This document shows positions 53,945 to 64,000 of a stretch of 64,000 bases of DNA, one piece after another. The stretch lies in NCBI GenBank assembly GCA_038380435.1, contig JAWZYU010000019.1, forward strand, positions 17,261,801-17,325,800. The letters run 5' to 3'. Origin of the DNA: Ryuthela nishihirai. Taxonomy: Eukaryota > Arthropoda > Arachnida > Araneae > Heptathelidae. The notes under the pieces were generated by a model. The model saw only the letters and a list, made by a program, of their open reading frames with translations, ran no database searches and had not been told where the DNA came from. The stretch's first letter is position 1, and each line of letters opens with the position of its first letter. Position numbers and translations under genes: made by a program.

Positions 53945-54660
53945 GAATGTGAGAACATTACATAGAGATTATTCTATTGATATCTTCATGCAGCAATTCC
54001 AGTCCTATAACCTAGATATTCTAGGCTTGCAAGAAACCAGATGGACAGGTAAAGGTAAGATACTTAAAAATAACTTTAAATTTCTCTTTTCAGGGAGGGA
54101 GGATGGGAAGAATCTCCAAGGTGTAGGTTTGCTTCTCACCAGACATGCCAGTCATGTTATTCTAGGATATGACTGCATTAATGAAAGACTTCTTAGAGCA
54201 AAATTTAAAACAAAAATTAAAGACTTGAATGTCATATCTTGTTATGCTCCCACAGAGGACTCTGATGGGAATGAGAAGGATACGTTTTACAGCTAGCTTC
54301 AGAATATTTTGAATTCTGTAAAGAAAGGAGATACTTTTCTTGTGCTAGGTGACTTCATTGCTAAAGTTGGTACTGATTCTGACTTTGGGCAGGAGTTTTA
54401 GGTCAATTTGGTATTGGTAGTTCCAATGGCAATGGGGAACATCTCCTACAGGTAAGTAAAGTTAATGGTTTACAAATAACTAACATGTACTACAAACATC
54501 GGGACATTTATAAATATACACTGGTTTCACCTAATGAGTTGCACAGGAATACGCCAGATTATATTTTAATTAACAGCAAATGGGCTAGTTCAGTTAGGAA
54601 TACCAAATCATATAGGGGAGCCGAATTTGAGTCTGACCATTACCTGGTCTAAAGTGTCTT
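53945..54660 (+). pseudogene. LINE G endonuclease
   Basis: The region encodes MRTLHRDYSIDIFMQQFQSY then LDILGLQETRW (catalytic Glu kept), FLFSGRED, VGLLLTRHASH, CYAPTEDSDG, and after a stop near 54295 LGDFIAKVGTDS. The catalytic Asn of DFNA is Ile, as in copy B. SDHYL follows near 54640. The start motif GSWNVR is damaged. Confidence 0.75.
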
Positions 54661-54962
54661 GCAGCTGAAGCTTAAGAAATGTTGTGCTAAGGTTAAGAAA
54701 ATTACCTTCAACACTGAAGGTGTGAAAGATCCAGATATAGCCAAAGCATACCATAATAGGCTATTTAGTCATTATGACAATCATGGTTTGCTTACTGATG
54801 AAGTTTAGAAAGAATGGGATCAGTTTAAACAGGCTTTTCTTGAAACCAACAGTACTCTTTTGGGTAAAAGGGAACAGAGGCTATGGAACAAATTTATTTG
54901 AGTGATAAGGCTATGGAATTGAAATATGGCTTATTTCTGAAAGAAGGAAGTGCAGGATTAAT

Positions 54963-57080
54963 ATGAATCAACACCCTACTAGTCCTAACAGAAGGCATTA
55001 CAACGAGCTTAATAAATGTGTAAAGGATCAATCAACAGCTGATAAGAATATTTGGCTTGATAGTTTAGCTGACAAAGCAGAGGAAGCAGTTACACAGCAC
55101 AACAGCAGGGGGTTGAACCAGAATGTTAAAGTTTTATGTGGAAAGAAACAGACAGGTATACAGGGATTGAGGGATAAATATGACAAGGTGGTTGAAGGTT
55201 AGGATTCTGTGATGGTTAGGTGAGCTGAGCATTTCAGAGATGTTCTACATAATGTGATTATTCCTACTCCCATTGTTTGTAATGAGAATAGATACATTAC
55301 TGGCTTTTATGATGGCCCTATATCACATTCCAAAGTCACATTGGCTATCTCTAAATTAAAACTGCATAAATCCCCAGAAGCCGTCCCGTGGCCGAGTGGT
55401 TAGCGCGCTTGGCTACTGATCTACGGGACCTGGGTTCGAGCCCCAGGTAAGGCATGGATGTTCGTGTTGTTTTCTGCTGAGGACCTGCCATCATCTCAGA
55501 TCTTCTACTGTGGCACATAAACTGACAGGCTCCTGTCAGACCACTGTGGCACATAAACTGACAGGCTCCTGTCAGACCACTGTGGCAAGCAGCTGCTTGA
55601 GGGGGTATTTATTTTTTTTTAAATCCCCAGAAGTGGATGAAATCACCACTGAAATGCTTAGAGCTGGGAACATTTGTGTTGTCATGGCTGACTGAAATTT
55701 TGAATATTTTTTATGATAAAAATGAAGTTGTCCCTAAGGATTTTACTAGATCTATTATTATTCCTATTTTTAAAAAAGCTGATCGTAGTTCTTGTGATAA
55801 TTACAGAGGGAATTAGTTTACTTTCTGTTCCAGGTAAAGTTCTTTGCATGATTTATACTTAATAGAATTAAGAATTTGGTTCATGGACAACTGCGTTATG
55901 GAACAGTGTGAATTCAGAAGTGGTTGGGGATGTGTAGATAAGATATTTTCACTTAGGCAGATTCTTGAGAAATGTTTAGAGTTCCAGAAACTTGTGGTTA
56001 CCAGCTTTACAGATTTCATAAAGGCTTTTAACTCTCTTGATCAACATAATTTGTGGTTGATTGTTAGATCATATGGAATAGCTGATATGTTAGTTAGTGT
56101 AATGAAAGCTCTCTATAATAACACTGAGTCGTGTGTGAGAGTTGGTATGTCTTTCAGCAATTGGTTTAGCATTGCTAGTGAGGTTAGATAAGGGTGCATT
56201 TTGTCTCCTTTTCTCTTTAGTTTCATTATTGATTATGTAATGCAAAATTCTTTGCAAGGGAAGGATTTTGGCCTTAAATAGTCTACAGATTTCAAAATTT
56301 TTGATTTAGATTATGCAGATGATTTGGCCCTGTTGGCTATTGATGTTGATGAGATGAATTCGTTCATTAGGGCTGTTGATGAGACTGGTAATAGAGTAGG
56401 TTTGGTGATAAACAGAGAAAAAACTAAAGTGATGAAAACTGGTCAGGCAGATGGTGCTTCAGTTGCTTTGAATGGCTGTACTACTGAGCAAGTGTCTCAG
56501 TTTAATTATCTTGGGAGTTATACAACAGATACTGGTGATGTGCAGTATGAGATAAAAAAAAATAGGGATTGCCACTGAGACTTATAAGAATCTATGGAGA
56601 GTGTGTAAAAATAGGCATATATACTCCTAAAGACTAAAATTAGGCTGTATAATAGTTTAGTTCTTTCTAAGGTTAGTTATGGTAGTGAAACCCGGACCCA
56701 TTGTATGCAGGATAACAAGAAACTTGATGTCTTTGATTCTAGATGCTTACACTGTATCTTTGGCATTAGGTGGTTTGACTTTGTAAGTAATGATGAGGTT
56801 AAAAGTCATCAACCTCTTTTGAGCAGCACATTGTGCAGAGAGACTGCATTGGTTTGGCCATGTTGCCTGTATGCATAGTTTCAGATAGGCAAAGAGAATT
56901 ATGAACAGTGTGCCTAAGGGTTTCAGAAAAAGATGGAGACCTAGGATGTGATGGGTAGACAATGTCAAACAGGATCTTGTTAGAATTGGCCTAGAATGGC
57001 CAAATGCAGCAGCTGTAGCTCAAAAGAGATGTCTGGAGAGGAATATTACACAGTCTGGTTAGACCTCTGTAGCCCATGGC
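54963..57080 (+). pseudogene. LINE G linker, reverse transcriptase and C-terminus
   Basis: Linker text NQHPTSPNRRHYNELNKCVK and DSLADKAEEAV is followed by the reverse transcriptase, split by the SINE-2. The palm shows QCEFRSGWGCVDKIFSL, LDYADDLALLAIDVDEMNS (catalytic YADD) and VINREKTKVMKTGQ, then SQFNYLGSYTTDTG. The C-terminal blocks SETRTH and RRxRMW-like text are in broken frames near 56690-57000. Dead by many stops. Confidence 0.78.
55381..55620 (+). repeat. SINE-2 copy with perfect target duplication
   Basis: The head CCCGTGGCCGAGTGGTTAGC (A box), GGGTTCGAGCCCCAGGTAAG (B box) and the tail CAAGCAGCTGCTTGAGGGGG are the cleanest in the window. A 13-bp duplication AAATCCCCAGAAG flanks it (55368-55380 and 55621-55633). 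A ~40-bp block with CACATAAACTGACAGGCTCC is doubled inside. Confidence 0.93.
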
Positions 57081-57332
57081 TGCATGAGGCTTTTGAATGT
57101 GTATATAATATATATACACAAACTGTCAAACATTATAGGTCAATTTTGCTGCAACATGTTTTGCACCACACTTTGTTGCTTCTTAAGCCAAAGAGCCATG
57201 AAATCAGGGAATCTTATATCATAAGGTTAGCAGTTAATACTAATATTACAATAAGTGTTAATGTGAAAAAATAAATTCAAAGAAGATGGTAGCAAAACAA
57301 TATAAGTATTGCACACTTGATTTTTATATATA

Positions 57333-60300
57333 CAGTGGAACTTTGTATAATGACTGGTTCACATAGTGTGGTTTCTCATAATGGGCAGACTCCCATAAAC
57401 TTCAATATGTTTCCATAATGACTGCAATCTAACATAGATACTGACTTATGACAATACACAGCCACCAGATCAGTTAACCAGAGTGATTGAAAGTGATCTG
57501 AGTAGTCCTCAGCCATCAGCAACATCCATTAACCCTTCCAGTGTCCAACCCGTCTGTATACACAGGAAGAATCTGAATAGAGCAGCGAACGACATATATG
57601 TACGTATTTAGTACAACAAAAATATATCGATATTTTAAGAATAAAAATTGCCATTGCAATTTTATATATATAAATCTTATAAAAATATATAATTCAGGCT
57701 TCAAAAATAATATTTTGTTTCTTAATTTGATGCATATTTTACTAAATTACAATATAAATTATTTATTAAAGCCATCTGATTGTCATTTTTTAGAAGCACT
57801 AAACGGTATTACCGATTTGCTTGTTAACGTTCCCATTTGCTGAAGCAACCTTCTGATTTAAGCTCACAAGTTTGGTTTGAGATATTATCAACAAATTTTT
57901 CTTTAAATTTTCGAAAATCTCCTAAATATTAACAAAAAAACTGCTATTTTTAAAAACCATAGATTTTGGAAGTAATTAAAAAATACATAGCGCCATTTTT
58001 TTTTTCCGTTTCACACTGCCATAGACATATTTCAGCATTCCCCAGTTATTTTTATCATTTTTCCCAGCATCTTTCCTGCCTTCAAATCCAAACTGGAAAT
58101 AAACACATCCTTCTTAGAAATTCTGGTTGCACCTACATTTAATTAGTTATGCTTCACTGAGACAAACAATATGTAGATGGCTGACACATGATATCTCCAT
58201 TGTTACATGTGCTATGTTTTTTTCAGTTTTGGTCCAGCATAATGGATATTCTTTGTCAAGTTACTATTTTTTTTTTAATATTTAAACCTTAGTTTTTATT
58301 TCAGTAGATTTATTTTCGGAAATTAGCGATCTTATGGCTGATCGATAAGTATTGATTTTTTCAAAGCTATGTTATATCGTATGGCCAGCCTACAACTTGT
58401 GGCTGTGGATATTTTAACATTGCATTAGGCTATATGTTAATTTTTATTTTATTATTTATTACTTTTCCAGTAAAACTTTGATAATAGTATCATTTTCTGA
58501 AAATAAATGAGGTCTTGGATATGAAAGCAAATTCATTTCTGTATATTTACTTCTGTTAGTTAGCAATCTTCAATCGGCTGTTGATCTTTCTGGGTTGTGC
58601 TAGATCAGAGGCAGGCTTAAAAGTTGTTGCCGATATTTTATTTAATATCCCATTAGGTTATATGTAATTTTTCCTTTATTATTTCTTGTTTTTTTAATAA
58701 AAAAAAACTGAGCTCGTACCATTTTTTGAAATTGAATGTCTTGGATACGGAAGCAAAATAGACTTCCTTGCTATGGAAATCAGTCATCATTTGGGAGGGC
58801 AATTTCAGGAAGGGCTGGTCCATGGTGCACAAACCTTTCTGCTCTTATCCAAGATCGCCAAACTTCAATACCCAAAGAAAAAATTCATATTGTTTAGTAA
58901 AAAAAGCAGCCAAGGAAGTTTTTTCCTATTTCATAACCATTTCAGAAAATCCTGTGAATATGAGAAAGCCTAGTCACATTGTATAACACTGTCTGTATTT
59001 AAAATATACGATACTTTATATGGCCGTGTTTAAAATATACGATACGAAAAGAATCATTAAGAGAAATAAAAATCATATTTCAGGTTGAATATTATATTAT
59101 TCGGGAGGAAATTTCCTTTCAATAAATATATAATTTAACTATTTTTATTCAGCAGGTTTTCCAAAATGAAGCCTTAATTGTATAGTGGGATCTTTTTTTT
59201 CACCATATCACATTGAAAAAGGCTTATTAAAATCGATATGCTTGCAAATTAGTTTATATTATTTATTTTCATAAAATTCGTAATTAAATTCTGTTTAATT
59301 TGGTATAAAACATGACCTATTTCCGTTGTTTGTTTTTTTTTAATTCTAAAGTTCACTTGTTTATCTGACTCAGCACAGTTGGCTCAAAGCCTGGAATTTC
59401 CTCAAAGTATGGTACTGAGAAAAAAATTAGAAAAAGAGAAAAATATTTACTTAAAACCAAAAAAGTAATTTTTTTTTATTCAGAAATATATAGTCATTCT
59501 ATTCATGTGGATTGTCATCATTTCTGTCTATTAGTTTATTTTATGTTGCCAGATGCATTTTTTTACTATATAATTCTAAAAAAGTCCTATTAAAATGAAA
59601 TATATGGTCTTTTTTGTTAAATATTATAATTTCAGAAAATCCAGAATGAAATGCTGATTAATTTGGTATACAACATGCCATAATTCCTTTCATTAGTTAT
59701 TTGGCAAAAAAGTTCTAAAGTTAAAGTTTTTTTTTTTGGCTGAGCATAGGCAAAAAATAGCTTGGCCCCTGGATAGAAACCTGTTTTTCAGGCTGGACAC
59801 TGGAAGGGTTAATGAATCTTAGAACTTTGTTTCCATTGATTTTGCATTTGATGTTCAGAGCTCCATGTCAGACTTGGTGTTATTAAGTTATTAATTACTT
59901 TCAGATTAAAATGAGCTACAATAGCCCCTGAAAGTGAAACTAGAAGAATAACATAACATCTGATTGTTTTCAAAGACTCTGAAGTTTTTCATTTTCCAAA
60001 TTTTGCACCCTTTAACATTAACAGCAATAATTTGTACTAATGAGGCACTGAAAAATGTGAACAGTAATATATTACTAGCCTCATATACAATGCAAAAAGA
60101 ATTTCTCATTCATCCCTTAAAATGAAAAAGTTGCATTTTCTTATTTCCTTTATTTATTTTTATTTATTACTATATTAAAATATTACTGAAAATTTTAAAA
60201 GTACTAACTTTTTTTAAAAAAGTAAAGAGAAACTAATCAAATTTTAACCAATATGAATTTAATTAAAACATATGTGAATATAAATTATAGTTCTGTTACA

Positions 60301-61322
60301 TTTCTGGGTATCTATTCTTGATAAAAATATTTTACTTCCAGAATTTCAAGTATAAATATATAATTTGCAATGATACTTCAAGTTTTACATTTTCTACATT
60401 TAGCACCTTCTCACAATGTAAATTAAAGCCTTTTGGAGGATTTGAAAACTATAATCGCATTCCATTAGTACCTATTCAACTCAAAAGGAATTTTTCATTA
60501 ATCTCTTTTTCTGCAAGTTTCGAAATTTTCCACTTTTTCCATCATCAGAGGGTGCAATTAAAACTTTTGGGAAATTTGAAAAACATGAATAACAATAGTT
60601 TATCAACACTTATCCAACCCAAAATGAAGTTTTAATTTATTTCTAAAAACAATTATCCCTTAAAACAATAAAATTGTCATTACAAAAATTCCTCAAAGGT
60701 AAGGATGAAAAATCGCTATTGTTAATACAAACTTCGTTACCAACATATTTCATTCACCAAAATTTCAAATTTCTAACATAATTACATCACTTGAAATATT
60801 CATTTAAAATTTGGCTACTTTCAACTTTATACACTTTTAGAGGCTGCAATTTGCAGATTACAGGGGAGGGAGAGAGGGAGGAGACAAAGTAAAAACATTA
60901 GCTTGCTTTTTCTGAAAAATAGATAAAAAGGAATTTTGAAAACTAAATGAGAAATTATCAAAATACATGACAAAGGAAGCAAAATAAATGAAATTGCAAA
61001 GGGTATGATGACCTGGCCAATTTCAATATATCTATTATATTATAGAAAGGTCAAATTCAAAGACTTGAGAGTAATGGAGGCTTCCAAACGAAAATGTTAT
61101 TCCACTGCTTTTATGCATTACCTCTATACTTTATTGGGTTTATCTAAACAAATCTACGGTTTAAATGTAAAAAAGTATGTTTTTAGGTGTAAAAAGGTCA
61201 CATTCCAGTGCTCTGGGAATGGATGAAGGCTTAACATGTAATTCCTATACCTGCATAATGATTGATCCACATAATGATCATCATTATGGAACATATCACA
61301 GTCATTATGCAAGGGTCTACTG
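57333..61322. mobile_element. pogo-like non-autonomous element hosting copy H2
   Basis: The left end CAGTGGAACTTTGTATAATG and the complement of the right end, CAGTAGACCCTTGCATAATG, are inverted ends, and TA flanks both (57331-57332, 61323-61324). CAGT ends with a TA target are typical of the pogo/Tigger group. Without the nested piggyBac-like copy it is about 1.7 kb. No transposase or CENP-B-like domain is visible. Its interior around 60380-60640 holds a degenerate ~160-bp tandem repeat. Confidence 0.7.
57533..59808 (+). mobile_element. Non-autonomous piggyBac-like element, copy H2, complete
   Basis: TTAA stands on both sides (57529-57532 and 59809-59812). The ends CCCTTCCAGTGTCCAACC and the complement of the right end, CCCTTCCAGTGTCCAGCC, form inverted ends of about 15-18 bp. 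The 2276-bp interior has no coding frame of note. It serves as the reference for copies H1, H3 and H4. Confidence 0.88.
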
Positions 61323-61324
61323 TA

Positions 61325-62138
61325 TTATGTTTTCTGCATAATTGAGCTGAAATTTTGTAGAGGGAAGTGGCAAATATTATTTTTGCTATTTCAAATGATC
61401 CAGGTAGTTCATTATTCAAAATTGGATTTTGTCAGTGCTGTCGTTGGTTTATTATTCTGAATATCACTTTCATGTTCATCTAATCTTATGTAAAAAGCTC
61501 AAAATGTTAGAATAATATCTGAATTTTTAGGAAATAACTGTTTATGGGTTATGGGGGGGGGTCAGTTATTTTTATTAAATATATTCCTTCTGGGAGGAGG
61601 GGTTCTAAATCTCTATTGTTGATCAATTATTTTATTAAAGTGTTATTTAAGTTATAAAAAAAACCATTAAAATGCACTTGTGGAGAGCCTGGCATAATAA
61701 GAGATATTTTGTGTATGATTGGAAATGCTTTAGCATACTTAATATAACTGGTTTGATTATAGGTAAATTGAAGGACAATGTGGGTTATGAACTATTATGG
61801 TGTTAATATTTAACACATATATATTTGATAAATTTGATAAGTATATCTAGCATTTTTACCAATTTGATATATGAAGGCAATTTCTTGGGGTAAGGTTTAT
61901 TTATCAAAAGAGTAACAAAAACATAAAGAAAATATGCATTAAAGGTGATATTTTGCATTTTAACAACAATAATTTGTGTCAGATTAACACTAGAGGAGCA
62001 TTTGTGATATGAGAGCTGCTGATCACTAGCCACTTTGCCCAAATATGCAGCCATAAATGTACTGCAAAACATGCCACAGCTCTGTCTTTGCTTTTATCTA
62101 CTTTCAGATGAAGCTATATGTTGTTAAATGCTTTTAAT
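61325..62138. other. Nothing recognised
   Basis: AT-rich sequence with a G run near 61552-61561 and no visible gene or repeat end. A stretch at 61955-62020 (AACAATAATTTGTGTCAGAT) loosely resembles 60020-60060. Confidence 0.4.
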
Positions 62139-62275
62139 CAGATGCCAGTCCAGAGCACCTGACATGTTATCAGGAGGTCATGGGTTCGTATCCCACCCGA
62201 CTCAAGACAATTTTTCCTCTAAAATTTAAATCGACGCTAAAGTGCTGATTTATTAGTTGTTAACATTGTCTAATA
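62139..62275 (+). repeat. SINE-3 copy (tRNA-like head)
   Basis: CCTGACATGTTATCAGG (anticodon arm) and GGGTTCGTATCCCACCCGAC (B box), then CAATTTTTCCTCTAAAATTT, match two further copies at 63389-63525 and 63799-63931. In the best copy the anticodon loop CTTGTTA would give UGU (Thr). Confidence 0.75.
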
Positions 62276-62489
62276 TATGTTGCATATCGTCCATTGACAT
62301 CACCTAAAATAATCACTAGCATGAACTTCAACAGCTATAGAGATTGCAGCTCAACCACTATGGTTTCCAACATCTTTTCTAATGCAGTGCAACACACCAA
62401 CCTAAGAACTGTCTTCAGACATGCATGTTACAATCATGTCACTATTGGTCATGATAACCAACACAGACTTGTATCATACAGGTATTCAT

Positions 62490-63290
62490 CAAAATAATTA
62501 AAACACTGACAGCAACTGGAGTACATGTAATGCGCAGTATGCATATCACAGGGACGATGTCATCTGCAATGTGAGGTATATAAAGGGGAGAAGTACGATG
62601 GCAGCAATCACGTAGCAGTGCCACAGGTGCAGGTGAAACAGCTGTTGTGGTGTAATTGTCAATAATATCAGCTCTCAGTGACCTCCAAAAAGTTATGATC
62701 ATTGGTGCATGTCTTGTAGGAGTTTCAGTAACCAGAACGGCAGAAACAGTAGGTGTAATACAAGGAACTGTATCGAAGATTATGACTACCTATCGAAAAG
62801 GACAGGGCACTGCCACCAAACATGCAAATTGCGAACGTCATACAAAGTTGTCAGATAGGGATAGGCGAATGTTGGCACAGATTGTACAATGGAAGCAAAA
62901 GACCATGGCACCGCAAATAGCAGCAGAGTTGAACACCAGTCGGAATGATCCTGTTTCCATCATAATAGTTCATCGGGAACTTCATCATGCCAGTATTTAT
63001 AGCCATGCTGCAATGCACAAACCTCTGATTACCAACATCAAGGCAATGAAACATGTTAGGTGGTGCAGAGCACATAAATATTGGGATGCTAAAGATTGGC
63101 AACATGTCATCTAGTCTGATGAATCGTGCTATACATTGTTTCCCACCACTGGTAAAGTGTACGTCTGGCGAAAATCTGCAGAAGTGTACCACAGGTACCA
63201 TTCAGGCTGTGGTATAGATGTACCACAGCCTGAATGTTTGGTTCCTCTGTGAAACATGGAGGTAGATCCCTGATGCTGTGGGATGCCATA
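62490..63290 (+). pseudogene. Tc1-like transposon d, truncated transposase
   Basis: The frame starting at 62656 reads MSIISALSDLQKVMIIGACL, then SVTRTAETVGVIQGTVSKIM (helix-turn-helix), KLSDRDRRMLAQIVQWKQKT (second DNA-binding part), HRELHHASIYSHAAMHKPLI and WCRAHKYWDAKDWQHVI. A stop replaces the Trp of WSDES, and the frame continues SDESCYTLFPTTGKVYVWRK (first catalytic Asp) and VKHGGRSLMLWDAI in a shifted frame. It ends near 63290, before the second Asp, so only the amino half remains. A hairpin (CATTCAGGCTGTGGTA, 63202-63239) and a ~40-bp tandem duplication (63270-63350) lie at the break. Confidence 0.82.
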
Positions 63291-63388
63291 TGATTGTCTT
63301 ATATTGTCTAATATGCTGTGGGGTGCCATATCATTGTCTTACATTGTCTATAAATATTGAGTTAACTCAGATAAACTCCACAGTTCAA

Positions 63389-63931
63389 CATCCAGTAATA
63401 AATAGGCACTTTTTGATGTCAATTTCAATTTTAGAGGAAAAATTGTCTGAGTCGGGTGGGATACAAACCCATGACCACCTGATAACATGTCAGATGCTCT
63501 GGACCACTGAGCTACCGGCCACCGATTAAGATTTCCTCTAATTTATGCTATGAACATTCTCTTTATGTCACATGTAGGCATTATTTTAGGCAATTTTTAG
63601 CCCTAATGGCTTTTTATTTGCCAATAGATTTTCCATCTATGGATGTCTTACATGCATGATAATGCATGTCTTACAAGTATGCTAACGATAAAGTATGCTA
63701 ATACTTGTAAGCCGTTAGGGCTAAAAATTGCCTAAAATAACGCCTACATGTAAGATAAAGGGAATGTTCATAACGTTAATTGGAGGAAATATTGATCGGC
63801 GGCCGGTAGCTCAGTGGTCCAGAACACCTGACTTGTTATCAGGAGGTTGTGAGTTCGCATCCCATCCGCTCAGACAATTTTTCCTCTAAAATTGAAATCA
63901 ATGTCAAAAAGTGCCTATTTATTACTGGATG
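63389..63931. repeat. Fold-back structure with SINE-3 in both arms
   Basis: Arms of about 221 bp (63389-63609 and 63711-63931) are inverted copies with about 100 bp between. Each holds a SINE-3 tRNA-like head plus flanking text (GGCAATTTTTAGCCCTAA). The spacer has its own short palindromes (CTTACAAGTAT / ATACTTGTAAG). Confidence 0.85.
63799..63931 (+). repeat. SINE-3 copy
   Basis: GGCCGGTAGCTCAGTGGTCC (A box), CTGACTTGTTATCAGG (anticodon arm) and GAGTTCGCATCCCATCC (B box) form the clearest SINE-3 head. Because it lies in the arm of a larger inverted repeat, it may have been duplicated with its flank and not inserted anew. Confidence 0.75.
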
Positions 63932-63976
63932 TATTTATTACTACATGTGACATGTAGTAATAAATGCATCCAGTAA
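63922..63976. repeat. Palindrome at window edge
   Basis: TTACTGGATGTATTTATTAC pairs with GTAATAAATGCATCCAGTAA around the centre ACATGTGACATGT, with one mismatch. It overlaps the outer end of the fold-back structure. Confidence 0.85.
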
Positions 63977-64000
63977 TCATCATTAGCATACTCGAGTTTA

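Larger units (their letters stand above)
53698..57090 (+). mobile_element. RTE LINE copy G
   Basis: Copy G runs in the plus sense with an endonuclease (53945-54660), linker (54660-55205) and reverse transcriptase with C-terminal region (55205-57090), ending CCTCTGTAGCCCATGGCTGC. A SINE-2 interrupts it at 55381-55620. Its text before CTTCAGCCTTTAGT does not match the leader of copies A and B, so it is either a subfamily with another leader or a truncated copy. Stops and shifts are frequent. Confidence 0.83.

Noticed and set aside
63801..63875. tRNA-like sequence near the right edge
   Set aside because: Three copies with a shared non-tRNA tail show that it is a SINE-3 head.
1..64000. CRISPR arrays, bacterial operons or phage genes
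   Set aside because: No regularly spaced repeats with unique spacers were seen. The splice sites, SINEs and LINEs are eukaryotic.

Overview
This window reads as AT-rich nuclear DNA of an invertebrate animal. The evidence is spliced exons with canonical GT/AG borders separated by introns of 5 to 21 kb, several tRNA-derived SINE families, and a mixed load of RTE and I-clade LINEs, Tc1/mariner elements, a Penelope-like element and a gag-bearing LTR element. An arthropod, perhaps a chelicerate, is my guess; the sequence does not prove it. There are no operons, CRISPR arrays or bacterial genes.

The only host gene I can support is on the minus strand. Four exons (32701-32759, 27835-27927, 22632-22699, 1069-1200) join with matching reading phases and encode a segment resembling the luminal part of the KIAA2013 (DUF2152) membrane protein family. 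The first and last exons of the gene lie outside what I can recognise, so positions 1201-32700 are introns plus two internal exons.

The 21.4-kb intron holds a nest at 1454-18212. A 2.25-kb non-autonomous piggyBac-like element was split by a plus-strand RTE LINE (copy B, 1867-14302). B was in turn split by an antisense near-full-length RTE (copy A, 2657-6274), by an anonymous ~400-bp insert, and by an I-clade LINE (7577-12594). A separate 5'-inverted RTE insertion (copy C/D, 15621-17692) sits further along the same piggyBac-like element. Target-site duplications and comparison with an undivided sister element at 57533-59808 confirm the order.

The rest of 18-33 kb carries Tc1-like transposase pseudogenes (18971-20147, 20225-21650, 24894-26083), SINEs, small duplications and a second piggyBac-like copy. 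Region 34-41 kb is mostly SINEs plus RTE scraps and local segmental duplications. Region 41-46 kb holds a mariner-like element with very long inverted repeats abutting a Tc1-like element, inside what seems a fourth piggyBac-like copy. At 46.1-47.8 kb lies a truncated Penelope-like element with RT and GIY-YIG domains. At 48343-53693 lies an LTR element with gag but no pol. At 53.7-57.1 kb is another RTE copy carrying a SINE. At 57333-61322 is a pogo-like inverted-repeat element that hosts the undivided piggyBac-like copy. The window ends in a Tc1 fragment and a large fold-back structure built on a tRNA-derived repeat.

The elements work together as parasites of one another. SINE-2 shares its 3' tail with the RTE LINEs, suggesting it uses their reverse transcriptase. 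The gag-only LTR element and the piggyBac-like and pogo-like elements lack polymerase or transposase and must be mobilised in trans.
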